Assembly: GCA_903813345.2 (NCBI GenBank)
Contig: CAIIXF020000009.1
Coordinates: 26,694,740 to 26,758,739 of the forward strand
Direction of reading: 5' to 3'
Origin: Owenia fusiformis
Lineage: Eukaryota > Annelida > Polychaeta > Sabellida > Oweniidae
Length of the DNA: 64,000 nt
Within the stretch, counting starts at the first letter, position 1. Every line of letters starts with the position of its first letter. Both the position numbers and the translations under genes were made by a program. Under the pieces are notes generated by a model. It ran no database searches, had not been told where the DNA came from, and saw only the letters and a list, made by a program, of their open reading frames with translations. Below are positions 26,581 through 39,800 of the stretch, piece by piece.

Positions 26581-29500
26581 CATCATCTAAGTATTTGATA
26601 TAATTGTTTTTCTGTATCCTAAATATTAGTGATGGCATGTAAGCGTATTCATTGTTCAATCGTGAATTTTATAGATGTATTTATGTATATAATAAAGAAT
26701 TAGAATATATTTATGAAGTCGATCGCAAATCTGAACCCAGGGTTAATGTAAAGAACAATTATTTCGTCATCTATTGTGCCTTGCGCCTGTAGGTTATTGT
26801 ACTTGCTCGTATCGGATGATGAATGAAAACGCAAGGCTACTTCATGGAGAGGTATAATGTAAAATTGATCTCTTCGTTATAGCAAGTGACTTTGTATCAA
26901 CCACCATGGTCACTCCTCAACATTTTTCGAATTGTCATATATTGGTTGGATGGTGTTTGGGCTACAGACTTAGGACAAAACTGATACTACCTGTTTTTCT
27001 TTAATTACGACTTATGTCTATTGTAAATGACTTATTTATTGACCGCTGGTACACATCAAGTCCTCGTATTAACATCCGCGCAATCGACTCACCACAGGTG
27101 ATGCTCATCTTGAGAAATTATCGGCCTTTTGTCAGTTCCTTTCTATTCTATTTGTAAAAATAGTAAGATATGATGCGTATCAGAATGGGATGCTGATGTG
27201 ACGGAAGTATCAGTGTGGATGATTATTCTGTACATGTATCTATGATGGCAAAAAGTGTACACAGTATGATATATGATATATTTTGATCAGTCAGCATTAT
27301 TTCGCTATCATTTGAATCAATCTGACATTTGATCGAACCCGAAACATTCCAATGGTCTGGATAGAATTTTCAAGCTGAAATGAGGAAGGGAAACCAAAAA
27401 TATAAAGTTTAATGTTACTTTGTCTAGGGTGCTATAGTTTTCTTAGATTTGTTGATGCTTGTTTCCCATTAGTTCTAGAGAAACATACATCAACGTCAAT
27501 TTCGGACATATGTGATCTGAATTAAATATGTTTCTTTCTACAAACTTAGTCAATGAAAGATCATCATACACTCGCTGCGTACTACATTATTCCCATACAT
27601 TATCAACTTCCACTATTCTTAATTGTTGGAGAACATTCAAAATAGACCCAGTTTATTCCTCCTTAATTGTTTTGATTGGCCTATGCCTCGAGAGAGGCTG
27701 TCAAAGACAGAGTTGGAGGCCAGTACATTTTTGAAGCTTTTGACAGTTAATTGTTACTTGCATTATGCATACAGATGGAGGTTGATCAAGTCTTATTCTG
27801 AAGAGCTCTTCAGTGTAGAGGGAGGGGATTCTACTGGGTCATTGCCTTGTCTTGTGATGCATGAAAATCGCATCGACACGTCAAACATTTAGTGCAGCGT
27901 CAAACTAAAATTACTGGCTCACATTGCACGTATGTCTTCTGTTCTCTTAGTAATTTTCATTTTACAACTAGTTCAATCTTAAGAGCTCTTAAGGTAAGCA
28001 AGTTGAATTGTGTGGTTTTAGAAATCGCGTGGGGCCTCTTTAATATGCTCATTCGGAGAACGTTTATTAAAATACATATCCCGGTAATCCGATCATGTCA
28101 CACGTGTTAAACATTTGTTGCAGCACTTGTTATACACCTGCTAGAAAACATCCTGTTTACTATGTCATAACATATTTCTGTTATACAAATTACACAAAAC
28201 AGCAAAATTCATCCGATAGAACCAACTTTTAATATTTCAAACAATTATATATGTGCTAAGTAAGTACACGCTAGCTTTGCATATGTTAAATAGGTGGTCC
28301 GTATTGCCGGTTATATGCCCGGTTTAAAAGACTTAACATTTATAAAAATCAAAGATTTTCAAACATCTGACAAAACATATAATACATGTTAGCAAAAGTT
28401 TACTTATACTTTGGAAAACAAGTGCCAGGAATTTGAACACTCAAATGTCCTTTTAGTGAAGTTGTATGGAAATTCAACTGTTTTTTCAATGTATTGGTAC
28501 TTAGTGTATTTCAAATGTACTCGACTCCAATCCTGGAATCAAAATTGTGTCAGTGAATGTCACAAAGTGCTTATTCATATCACACTTCTGACGCACTCGT
28601 TCCTTTGAAGCCTCCTTTGAATAAGCAATCAAATAGTTTCCTTCGTTCTGGACCATCTATTTTTAGTATATATCTTGCTAAATTTAACCAGTTTTGTTTT
28701 TTCTAATATTCCAGAATTCCTAACCATAAAGAATTATGTCCAAATTAAAAATTTGCTAGATGTTGGTACTCACGGTACGTACTCACTACGCAGCGTATTG
28801 AATCGTTAAATAAGTAGACCATTGTATTATGATATCAATAACTCAATGTAAGAACCCGATGCTCACATCTCAGGTACTGAGCACAAAAAGAAAACAAACG
28901 GATCCAGATGTAATAATACCTAATTCAAATGAAAATAAAGATCCGTATGCATCTTTATCAAATATGTGCACTCGTTCATAGCAAATGGAAAACGTTTTCA
29001 CAAAGTTAGGTGTACTAGATATCATAGTAGAGTTTCGATTTAGAATGGTTGTGCTTAAGCGACTCTTTCGATCTATAAAACGGCTTCTGAAATCCGGAAG
29101 AAAAGAGCATAAAAGTACTATCATCCCTGGAGGCAAAACTAACAAGATAACTACAAATCCTGACAAGTTCAATATAAATATACTATACTAGTTGCAACAA
29201 CATTCTAAATACACATTGTATTATTTTTATATGATTTTATTGATCATATTGTAGAATGGCGACCATTGTATTCTCTAAGGAAGGCCTGTGGTGCTCGTTT
29301 TGAAATTAAGTGAATTTAGGGTCATGCCTTTTTTAATTTGAGTATGATGAGATTTTATCTCATGTGCACTGCACAAGTAAATGCGTTTGGATTGTTTGAA
29401 GAACACCATGAATTACTAATTCTTATTAAGTGCACTATTGTACATGTATTTTGGGGCAACCTAACAAATACACTGTCCATAACGTGTTTTAAATAATGCA

Positions 29501-32114
29501 TACAGACAGGACCAGAGATAGAGGGCTGGCGAAATTGGAAGCAATATTTGCGTATATTTATAAAGCATAGTACTAAGATTCGGATCCATATTTTCAAATG
29601 ATTTCACATGTAATAAATTATTCAAAATAATGAATTGTTCAGAGGATATCCATATACCTATAGAAAATGAACAGATAGTACCAAAATCCATTCTTTTCTA
29701 AACGGTATGCAGTTAAGGCAATGAAGGCAATGTATATTAAGATATTATAAGATGATGCATTGGTTCAAAGTATTTAGCACACAAAGTAGTAAAATCTATA
29801 AGTATGTCAAAACACTAATTATATGCTACTTAGGATGCCCATCAAACTAAAAGTTGGAAACAAAAGCAGTTATTAACATACATACATATTGCATGTTATA
29901 AAAATTTACAATGTAGTATTAATAAGGGTTAATTATAAATAATTTAGAAAGGTAGTCAATCTGACATTTTGGTTGAATATATGGGGATTGACAAAAGGGA
30001 AAAATATCGAATCAATTTATAAAAAAAATAAAAATGGAATACGTGAAACCTGAATCAGACCCAACCAATCATCTGTTGTATATATACAATTGAGAATCCA
30101 TTATCACAATCTAAAATCACAAGACATGAACTGTTCTAGAATTTGATAATGGAATGTCCCTATCAATTATGATAGTAGTGTATTTTTATCCTTATACATT
30201 GTGGAGAAAAAGTCAAACAACATTTCTCTATAAATCTATTAGTTAAGGAAGCGTCCTGGCTCTGGTTACAGACGAGACCATAGATTTTTATATCTATGAG
30301 TATACTTGAGAGACAAAAAATAAAGTCGTATGAGCCCATGTATAAAATGTAAATTGACTAAAGTTCAAGGCGAATAGATACCATTGATTCCAATATCCCT
30401 TGCATAGATATCCTTTTGGAATTTTAAAAAATTACAAAAAAATAGTTTAATGTCCGTGTGAGTTTCTCACAAAAAAATGTCATATTTATGTACGTTTCCT
30501 TGGAGTAAATTTAAGTATTGATGTTGCTGTACTCTACAATATAAAACATAAATATATTAATATATAGCATGCACACATATCACTTAAAATCAGATTGTTC
30601 TGTACGTCGCCACTATTCTAATCTATTTGATATATGATCAGTTAATCGATTGTGTATATATTATTTTATAGTTTGACAATGAAGACTAATGTCACTGGTA
30701 CTATACTAAATCCACTTGTCGTATGTTATATAATGGATTAGTTAGTATCCTATCGTAAAATCGCTTAATAGATAATTAGAACAGAACAGTGTGGCAGTTG
30801 CTATTTTTGATTTTACAATACCACGTATCGGAGTTAACAGGACAGGATGTTCACCCATATCGAACTTATTCAGCCTTCACAAGATATATTTGTATTGGGA
30901 ATTAACGAGATCGATTAATGTCTGCTTAATGTAGATGTCACTAAACAGCTGACGTCATTAAAATTAGGTTTAAAGGTACGACCAAAGATAGATTTTGTCG
31001 AAATCAGCAATAGATTCCTCATTGTGGAAAAGTTGTCGAAATCCCCAATAGTTTCCTCCTGATGAGTTAACGCAAAGAGCGGTATCTATTAGCTTTAATC
31101 CTGAATTACCTCGAAAATTATTTCAATTTAATATTGCGAAGATCTGCAACCTGAACCATCAATAGAATTATGACTATTATATAAGCACGAAGTCAATTGG
31201 AATGTAACCATTAATAATGAAAACAAGTCCTCAATATCCTCGATTATGATATAGCGTAAAGATAAACAAAGTCTCACTACCCCACTCTTTTCTGTACATA
31301 CTAAAGCTTGAAAGAATAACTTGAGTATGATGTGTTATAATATGTCTAGGGAAGCTATTGCACTTCTGTGCTCATTCGTTAATGAATGTAATACCTCACT
31401 TGCATTTGACAATAGCAAATAAGAAAAATCGAAAGAAAAAACATAGGGAATGATAACTCCAACTATTTAACCTCATTCGGGTAATTTGATAAATGAACAT
31501 ATTTACAAATAGTTAGTTTATATTGTTTTTATAATTATTGAGTTTTTATTTCCAAGATAATATGGAATATTATGCAGATTATATTTTGTTCCGTGGTCAT
31601 ATATTGAAATGATTACTATAGTGGTCAGCATACTATTTGTATAATAACATATCTTGTCTGAAATATCTGAAAATATTACATCTTGTTTTAATGATTTCAC
31701 CAAGTGGGGCTGACAGTAATATCAGAATGTTTCTGATTTCACAACAAAATTGTTATAAACTAAAAAAATGAAATGAGACTTATCGCCTACGTTTGCTTTC
31801 AAATATAAAGATTTTGATATACCGGTAAACATTTTTCTGTAACTTAATTTTAACTCTGGAGTAGGTTTCACGATCTTAACAAATGTCATTTTGCTGCCGT
31901 AGGTTATGCTTTTACACATTTGTTGCATATATTGGTTTGCAATTGAGAAAATAACCAAAACATGAACAATGTCATTTTGACCAATTTCAATTTACAAATG
32001 TATTATCTGATTATTCCTGTCACGTGTCATCCATGACGTAAAATATACTTTCCTTTTTTTAAAAGAACGAGTGTCATTTGTGACAAGACGGATAAGACCC
32101 TGACTCGTAAATAT

Positions 32115-32430
32115 ATATTCACATAGCTAGGTGAATAACCACCGCAACCAAGGTCATAGGTTGCCAAGGTAACAACTTTACAGAAACTTTGCCACATTGA
32201 CCATTGTAAAACAAAAAGTTACATTGAAATTCTGTTCTTTTATTGATTTTGTAACGTTTAAGTGACATGGTAGAAAATATATTGCAATGGGTGAAAAGAA
32301 TTCAAACCCAAGACTCTTGTGAAATGACCATTCCACAACGTTGTTTCTTAACATTAACAGTCGATGCTGCGCTTCTCGTGCAAAATTTGCAAAGCAACAC
32401 CTTCAAGGAATGGTCATTTCACATTGTACT
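32115..32430 (-). repeat. Dispersed repeat, diverged copy 3
   Basis: It has the same order of segments as 17361-17730: CACATAGCTAGG, a C-to-A-rich middle, then TTTATTGATTTTGTAACG and the TGCAATGGGTGAAAAGAATT block. Identity is clearly lower than between the other two copies. Confidence 0.5.
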
Positions 32431-32487
32431 GAGTCTAGGGCTTAAATCCTTAACTAAATCAAAATATATGTAGGTGATAAAGGCTAA

Positions 32488-33395
32488 TACACGTCGCACG
32501 AAACTGGGGACAATTAGAGTAACATTATGGCGTCAAAATACCAAAACAATACAATGGGCAGTATAGGGCGCAATCAGCATTATAACGTCAAAAACGACAA
32601 GCGTTACATTTTGTCAAGTTTAGTCAACATAAAAATAAGATGCTTTATTCTTATTCAATCCTGGTAAAATTAACAGAGTAACAAGATCTCGAGGACAATA
32701 TTTCTAAAATGTTTTTGATTTTTGAAAAACGGTCAGGAAGTCCACTCGGGGCGTTAGTAAAAATTGATGTGTATGGGATTTGTGGTAAATAATCGATGCG
32801 TTACATTTTTTCAAGTCTCTAAAAGCAACTCTTATTCTCTTATTATTTGAAAAATAAAGAAATCGGTTATTGTTTTGTAAATTTCGCCATGACAATATTG
32901 TGCAGTTAAATTTTTTTTGAAATCAGACCTAAATTAGAAGGTTAAATAAAGGTAAACTTATTGCTAGTCTCCTTCGCCTTCAAAACCTTACACAATTTTG
33001 AAAATCTTAAAAGCGTTCATATAAGACGATTTGAACTGTAGCCGCTAGGCAATTGTGACGTCATAAAAGCACATGTTTCAATGAATAAAATGTGAAATTT
33101 TAGTAAAATTCTGATCAGTATTACAAAAGTTATCCCGATTTCAACGAACCGTGCAAGCGTGAAATGTTACGTCTTACAGCGTATTTGACGATGTCGGAGT
33201 ACATTTAACTTCAAAATTATGGTAGATCCTATCACACTTTCTATTGAAAAATAATTTCAGTGAAATGCGAATAAAAAATACTTCAAAATGATATATAATG
33301 CACATAGTTAGCTTTTTAAATAAGGCAGATATTAACGCTTAAAGCTGAGATTACCCCGTATTTCCCGAATTGTCCCCAGGTCCGTGCACGTCATA
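32488..33395 (-). mobile_element. 0.9-kb MITE, copy 1 (inverted)
   Basis: This is the reverse complement of 45118-46027 over its whole length (908 against 910 bp). The ~28-bp imperfect terminal inverted repeats end in TGGGGACAATT. The outermost bases of both copies are TA, so a TA target duplication is possible, as in Tc1/mariner-type elements. A 63-codon frame (32704-32895, minus) is also open in the other full copy; see findings. Confidence 0.8.
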
Positions 33396-33718
33396 TAACG
33401 TTATTACTTTGAAATTATTCTTATGGATGTTTTTACTGCTATAGCTACTTTTAATGGGCATATATGAATTATTTATTCTCAAAATAGAATTGTACATATA
33501 GGAAATACTTTGATGCGTGATTTGTCATATTGCACCAAATTGAAAAGCCAGTCAGTCAATATCTCGACTATTATGTACAAATCCAGACGTCTTGCATCTG
33601 TCAGCTTGTTTGATCTCAATTGGAACTGGCAATACGTACATATTAAATGAGAGCGCACTATGGATAACATCGAGAAAATAAATTATTTATAATAGTTCAA
33701 AAATATATTGCTAACTTA

Positions 33719-33832
33719 TGCCTGGGTCACATTTGCTCCAATGTGTTTTGCTCAATATTGTATTCAATTTTGAACAAAATGCTCAATCGGCCGGGCGATT
33801 TAGTAAAAATCGAAGCAAATGTGACCAAGGCA
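33719..33832. mobile_element. Short MITE-like inverted repeat
   Basis: TGCCTGGGTCACATTTGC at the left end pairs with GCAAATGTGACCAAGGCA at the right. The length is 114 bp and the interior is non-coding. Confidence 0.7.
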
Positions 33833-34944
33833 TTAGGGAATAATTTCTCATTTGGCATTTTCAGTTTGACATTTGTCGTATATTTGGTCAACTCCAGGAA
33901 GATCACACTGTCCTGGTAATTAACACTACTAGTACTGGGTATTGTCGATGCGATCCACAGCTTTTTCTATTCTAGTATTCTTTTCTCAACATAAGATCAT
34001 TTTAACCAATTTACAATGATAAAGATTGATGTGCTCCAGGTACAATGTTTCCGAGATTAAACAGTTAAAAGATCTGAGATGACTTCTGATCCGAATGGCT
34101 CATGGGGCACTTTTAACATTGTTTAACTAGTTTAAACATCATTCTCCACGATTAATTGAATCGAAATACCGATATTCTTTGAGTTGATGTGATATATCAC
34201 TTGGTCCTCATCAATGCTAAAACCCCTGAGATCAATCCACCTCTCAAGTTTCAGTAATAAATATTTGATTAGAACGGTGCCTGTATAACATAGAAATAAC
34301 ATAGTAGACCACATATGCAGGTGTACTTCCCATTGACACTTATCGTGATGAAGCTGTGCAACCGTTCAGATTTTATCTTGGCTTATCTGGTGAATTAATT
34401 ACTCTGCATGTTGCAGTGTAAGACGTACTCAATGAAACTGCTAAAGGATTCAATGAACTCAAAGCTTTTCGTTCAATTCTTCAAGTAAAACAATGATAAA
34501 TATACAACTTTAATCAATGTATTTTCTTTATGATCTGTCACAAATCTCGGCATAAACAGAACTGTTTGTTTATCTGAAGCAATTCGTGTTTGTTGGTTCG
34601 TGAAACTGCTGGTAGTTTTTGATGCAAGTCATACATGTCCATGGTCACGTTGTATTATCTATGTCACTTATTCAGACATGAATGGCCCTTAACTCGTTTT
34701 CGAATATGAGAGCTGCTGTTGCCAAAGATTTGGAGGGGAGAGTATATGAACATGATGCCTGAATATTTCTCTGTTTGGGATCATGTAAAAGCATCATGAT
34801 TGAGTAAGCAAAGTGTGGGAATGAAGATGTTATCATAACACAAATATAGCATATTTCAAACAGTGTTTTAGCGTTTATTTTCATGAACTGAGCTTTTCTA
34901 CGTTTGAGCCTCACGTGGTATGAATCTCTAGTTGTGTATTGCCG

Positions 34945-35150
34945 TCGTCACTTGATAACATCATAACCATGTTAATACCATATGTAATATCGAGCTATAA
35001 AAACAAAAATTAGAATGACATCATAACCATGTTAATACCATATGTAACATCGAGCTATAAAACAAAGATTACAAAACGATACGTCAGCACTTGATGACAT
35101 CATAACCATGTTAATACCATATGTAACATCGAGCCATAAAGCAGATATAA
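34945..35150 (+). repeat. Three-copy tandem repeat, ~65-75 bp
   Basis: GACATCATAACCATGTTAAT followed by ACCATATGTAACATCGAG recurs three times at about 34958, 35016 and 35095. A partial fourth copy lies near 35527. The unit may be a dispersed segment amplified locally. Confidence 0.85.
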
Positions 35151-35639
35151 CAAAATATGATAAAGTCCAAATATCATCTAAATATCAACGACGCAGGTAA
35201 CAATTGTTCATATTATAACTAATCTATATGCTATGGTATTACAATTAGTAGCATAGTATGTAGAGTAAGTTATACAAAAACAAGTTCATTTTCCCATCAT
35301 CGATTCCCGGTGGAATCTTTTAGGCTAATTTGTATTTCTGATTTTTCTATTCACCAGGCAGATGGCAAAAGGAACTTGTTTATAAGGAATCGATTCTTGT
35401 TTATGCCAACATGTATTACGGCACAAGCAAATGTTTGCAAAAGTCAATTGATATACAAAAATATATTGATTTGTAATATGGAACAGGTTTAAATTACTAC
35501 AGGTCATGTACACGTGAGTGGCCCATCACTTGATGACAACATAACCATGTTTAGGGACAGGAACACCTCATGATGTCACACTTCTTGACGTAAACTCAGT
35601 TGATTTTCTATATGAATTAACTTTCAAAGTGCATTTAGT

Positions 35640-36150
35640 TTGTGTTAGGAATCCTATTTGTTTTCCGGGTCAACTGGTAGTTTGATTTGTATATCATACG
35701 GAGTTCTGATTACTATTGTGGTTAACTTGTAGCTTCCTGTACACACCATATAAGGCATTCTGATTTATCAGAGTCCCTCTTTACCTAACGTTTTTGAGAG
35801 AACTATTCTGAACTATTCCAAAAGGATAGTAAAGGCTGTGGATCCCACAATGCATATAAGGAGTTCTTATTGTTATCGTGGTCAGCCGGTTACTTGATTT
35901 GTATACCATAGAAGGAGTTCTAATTGTTATTGTGTGTGCTCGACTTGATTGTAGATTGATATGTAGACCATATAAGGAGTTCTCATTGTTATCAGTGTCA
36001 GCAGGCAATTTGATATGTATACCATAGAAGGAGTTATGATTATCTTTGCGGTCAACTTGTAGCGTGATGTGTATCCCATATAAGGAGTTCTTATTGTTAT
36101 TGTGGTCGACTCGTAGCTTGATGTGCATACCATATAAGGAATTCTCATTG
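35640..36150 (-). repeat. 54-bp minisatellite
   Basis: At least seven imperfect units carry ACCATATAAGGAGTTCTCAT and a GTCRACTNGTAGCTTGAT block. The period of 54 bp is 18 codons, so a repetitive 115-codon frame appears on the minus strand (35781-36128). A second repetitive minus frame overlaps it in another phase, which favours a non-coding repeat. Confidence 0.8.
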
Positions 36151-36898
36151 TAATATACTAGATGCGAGTAGAAATAATCTTGATTTACGTCATTAAAAAT
36201 TCACAATTCAGTCAAACTGGTGTCATATTTGGAATCTACGTATAAAATTACATCTAAAAATGTGGTTTTGAAAAGAGTTTATCAACTTTGAAAATTTAAT
36301 TTTCTTTGAAAATGTGACTTCTAGGTCGGGGAGATTCCCCATAGACCCCATGTTGTAAAACTAAAAAACGAAGTGAAATATCTGTTCTTGTGTTGGGCAG
36401 ATAATATTTTCTTTTACTGGACATATTTGAATTTATATAACTATCACATACATAGGAGTAATTTGAAAAGTGAACCACTAAAACTGATGCATATTCAAGT
36501 TTAAGGGGATTTTGTAGTATCCTGCCATGTTATTTCCCCCGAATCGGCCACCTGGTGGCGAAACTGGTAACTACCTACTCGTATCTGAGTAATTGGAGTC
36601 ATGCATATTAGTTATTTATTAACATGCACCTCTGTATTGTCTATTCATTAAACTAGAATCCTTCTGAATTTATTTGACAGTAGATTATTTAGATTCTTTC
36701 AATTTCCTTGACGGATTGTTTTGAGTGGTATCTCTTGGAATTGGAAATATTCAATTTTGAAGAAATGTTATGTGCCATGAACAGATGAGAAAACATTTTC
36801 TGTGCCTATTTGATCCCTGATAATGAGGTTTTCAATGTTACTTACAGGATCAAGTCTTGAATCAACATTTCTATAAATTCCTATTTGTATTGTTTCAG

Positions 36899-39800
36899 GG
36901 GGAATCGCAGTGTCTGACGAAAAAAAGCTGATAAAAGATCTTCTCGAGAAGTATGAAGATATCGGCAAGGTGGGACGGCCCGTCCATAATCAAACCTCCG
37001 TGATACAGGTTCAGTTCGGCATCGCTCTCGTTCAAATACTGGACCTGGACGAAAAGAATCAAGTTCTAACAACAAATGTTTGGGGAAGATACGTACGTAT
37101 GAATTGCTATTTAGTTATCTAATAAGCGCCAATATACTTTTAAAAAGCTATGAATGTACTAAATCAACATTTGAGATTGAAATATATACAGTGTCTATAT
37201 ACAAGTAAAAACTTCCTCAGAAAGAATGTAATCAAATGTCCCCTGTGAACTGATCCCTAGACGCTTATAGTATCACCATATTTGTATATACCAGTGGAAA
37301 TTGAATAGTATCATACATATCATTATCATGCAAGTGTGTCAAACTATAAACTATTTTCACATGGGTGTCATTTTTCAGTTTCTTGAATCTCAATACAATG
37401 CAACATCACGAAAATGCATTTTCATTAAATGTCTCATCGTTAAATACATTTTAATTACATTTTTCTAAAAACTCGTTTTATAGAACTGGCACGACATCCT
37501 TTTAGTGTGGGACCCTAAAGACTATGGAGGTGTTGAACATGTTAGAATACCTACAGAGTATATCTGGACACCTGATATTGTACTTTATAACTAGTGAGTA
37601 TGTAACGGTGGCCCCAGAATAATGTTCAAAGAAACGTTTTTACGATTCTATTCCTTACAAATCAGTGAAATGTTGTAATGTAGAGTTAGTAAGTTTACAT
37701 GATTGCTGTGTTCAATTACGTTCATTCTTGAATAGATTTTGTGTTAATATTGTCTTGGATTATAGCCACAATTTATTAGAGTATAATTATGCATTACATT
37801 TAACATAAAAACATAAGTTGAAATATTGTTTTAAGCATTGTTTTGGTTGGTCCTGTCAACGAATCTGGTTAAGAAAGACTAGGTCATACTGTCAATTTGA
37901 TTTGATTTTTTATATTTGTCCTGTTTGACATCTTTCTTATAGTGACTTACAGTAATTGTAATTATTATCTTATCAAATGAATTATAGGAAATATTATGCA
38001 CACAATGTTATATTTTATTTTACAGTGCAGACGACAGATTGGAAGAGAAACGCAAGGCCCTTGCGGTAGTGTCTTACAAGGGGGAGATAATATGGATTCC
38101 TCAAGCTATATACAAGAGCACATGCTCTATAGACATCACACACTTTCCATTCGATGTTCAAAACTGTACCATGAAATTCGGATCATGGACATATGATGGA
38201 TTTAAACTTGACATTATTTTCTTCAACAATGATGAAAAAGTTGATCTGAACGACTATATACCCAGTAATGAATGGGATGTGGTTCAGAGTCCAGCGAGGA
38301 GGAATGTCAAGAAATATCCGTGCTGTGTTGAACCGTATCCAGATCTGACATTTACTCTGATTATTAGAAGAAAAGTAGCATTTTATAACTACATTTTGAT
38401 ACTGCCGTGTGTCCTGCTGTCTTCACTTACACTCGTGTTGTTTTGGCTTCCACCAGAGAGCCCTGCAAAAATGGTGTTAGGTATGTTAATTGACTCCATT
38501 TTGCCTCGACCCTCTGAAGCCACCCCCCTCGTTCATTTTCTCTCAAACTGCCGAATGATATAAACAATGACTAGGTATGCTAATTGACCCCTTTTTGCCT
38601 CGACCCTCCGAAGCCCCCTCCCCCCCCCCGTTCATTTTCTCTCTCCGTAGTGGTGATATGATGCTTACGCTTGATGGATAATTCAATATTTCATATCATC
38701 AAGAGATGTTCTTGACAATACTCATGGTCAGAGAAGGTTTGGGGGCTAAAGTCGACAAAGATTTGAGGCAAGATAAAATAAAGTCCTCAAATTCTGTAAT
38801 ATGCAAGAGAAATCCATCCATCCCTTGCTAGACAATACTGTGCAATAGATATATGTATGCAATGTATTATTTCAGGAATGAATATATTTGTGGCCTTCTT
38901 TGTATTGTTGCTTCTTCTGGCTGAGTCTACTCCCCCTGCTGCCTCGAGTATACCGCTCATTGGTAAGTTCACCTTTAAATCCAAACCAAAATATACACTG
39001 TAGGTCCACAACACAATCAAAATAGTCTTTGATCATCTACCTTAACAGAATACACGTTGCCATCCCACGAGAAGGTATATCAAGGTGCTCAACATATATA
39101 TTGTTCTTGTCATATATTTTAGGTGCATATTATTGTCTGAATATGATAATGATAACGCTTTCAACGTTTCTGTCCGTCATCGTCATCAACCTGTACTTCC
39201 GAGGGGATAGGAGAAATAGGGTACCAAAATTTGTCAAAACGGTAGGTCAGAAAAGATGAAAAAATGTCAGATCATCTTAACATTATCGCAACTCACTTGC
39301 ATACATGCTAATGATGTATACTTCCACAGATAGAGTATTTCAGTCATTGTTTTCGAAAAATAAACTTTGTAAGAATTGTTGGGATGTTGCAATCGATACA
39401 CAACAGTACAAGTGACAAATGTTTTTCTTTATCTTAACTGCAACAGAACACGAACTCCAAACCAACTAATAAACACATCAATAATCAGTACACATTTAAC
39501 AGAAATATATCATGCTTTCCAAAGCAAAACAGTGCCAACACCAGACATAGTTCTTATTCTGCGTGTTCCGTAAATCTTAATTAGAAACACAGCAAACTAA
39601 AACACATTGTCACTTATTGGAAAATAGTATCACAGAGAAAATCATAGTTTTGGTAATAAATCTTCATCAGTGCGACCGAACGTTTACAAACGCTTCTAAG
39701 GTATAATTATGAAGAAACATCATTTTATTAAGATTAATTATATAGTTCAGGTATGATTATCTAGAAGCATCTTTTTGTTCACATCTCTTATAAATTTCAG

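Larger units (their letters stand above)
25525..36898. other. Putative first intron of the receptor or intergenic DNA
   Basis: If the exon at 25470 is right, this 11.4 kb is intron. It holds the mobile elements and tandem repeats listed separately. No other convincing exon was seen. The overlapping open frames on both strands at 28870-29191 have no recognisable content. Confidence 0.4.

Noticed and set aside
28870-29191. Overlapping ORFs on both strands (100 and 68 codons)
   Set aside because: The minus frame starts with a hydrophobic stretch, but neither has a plausible splice partner, domain or conserved cysteine pattern.
35781-36128. 115-codon minus-strand repetitive ORF
   Set aside because: Produced by the 54-bp minisatellite; a second repetitive frame overlaps it.
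37996-38196. Plus-strand ORF overlapping receptor exon 3 in another frame
   Set aside because: Shadow of the receptor exon; the exon frame carries all nicotinic motifs.
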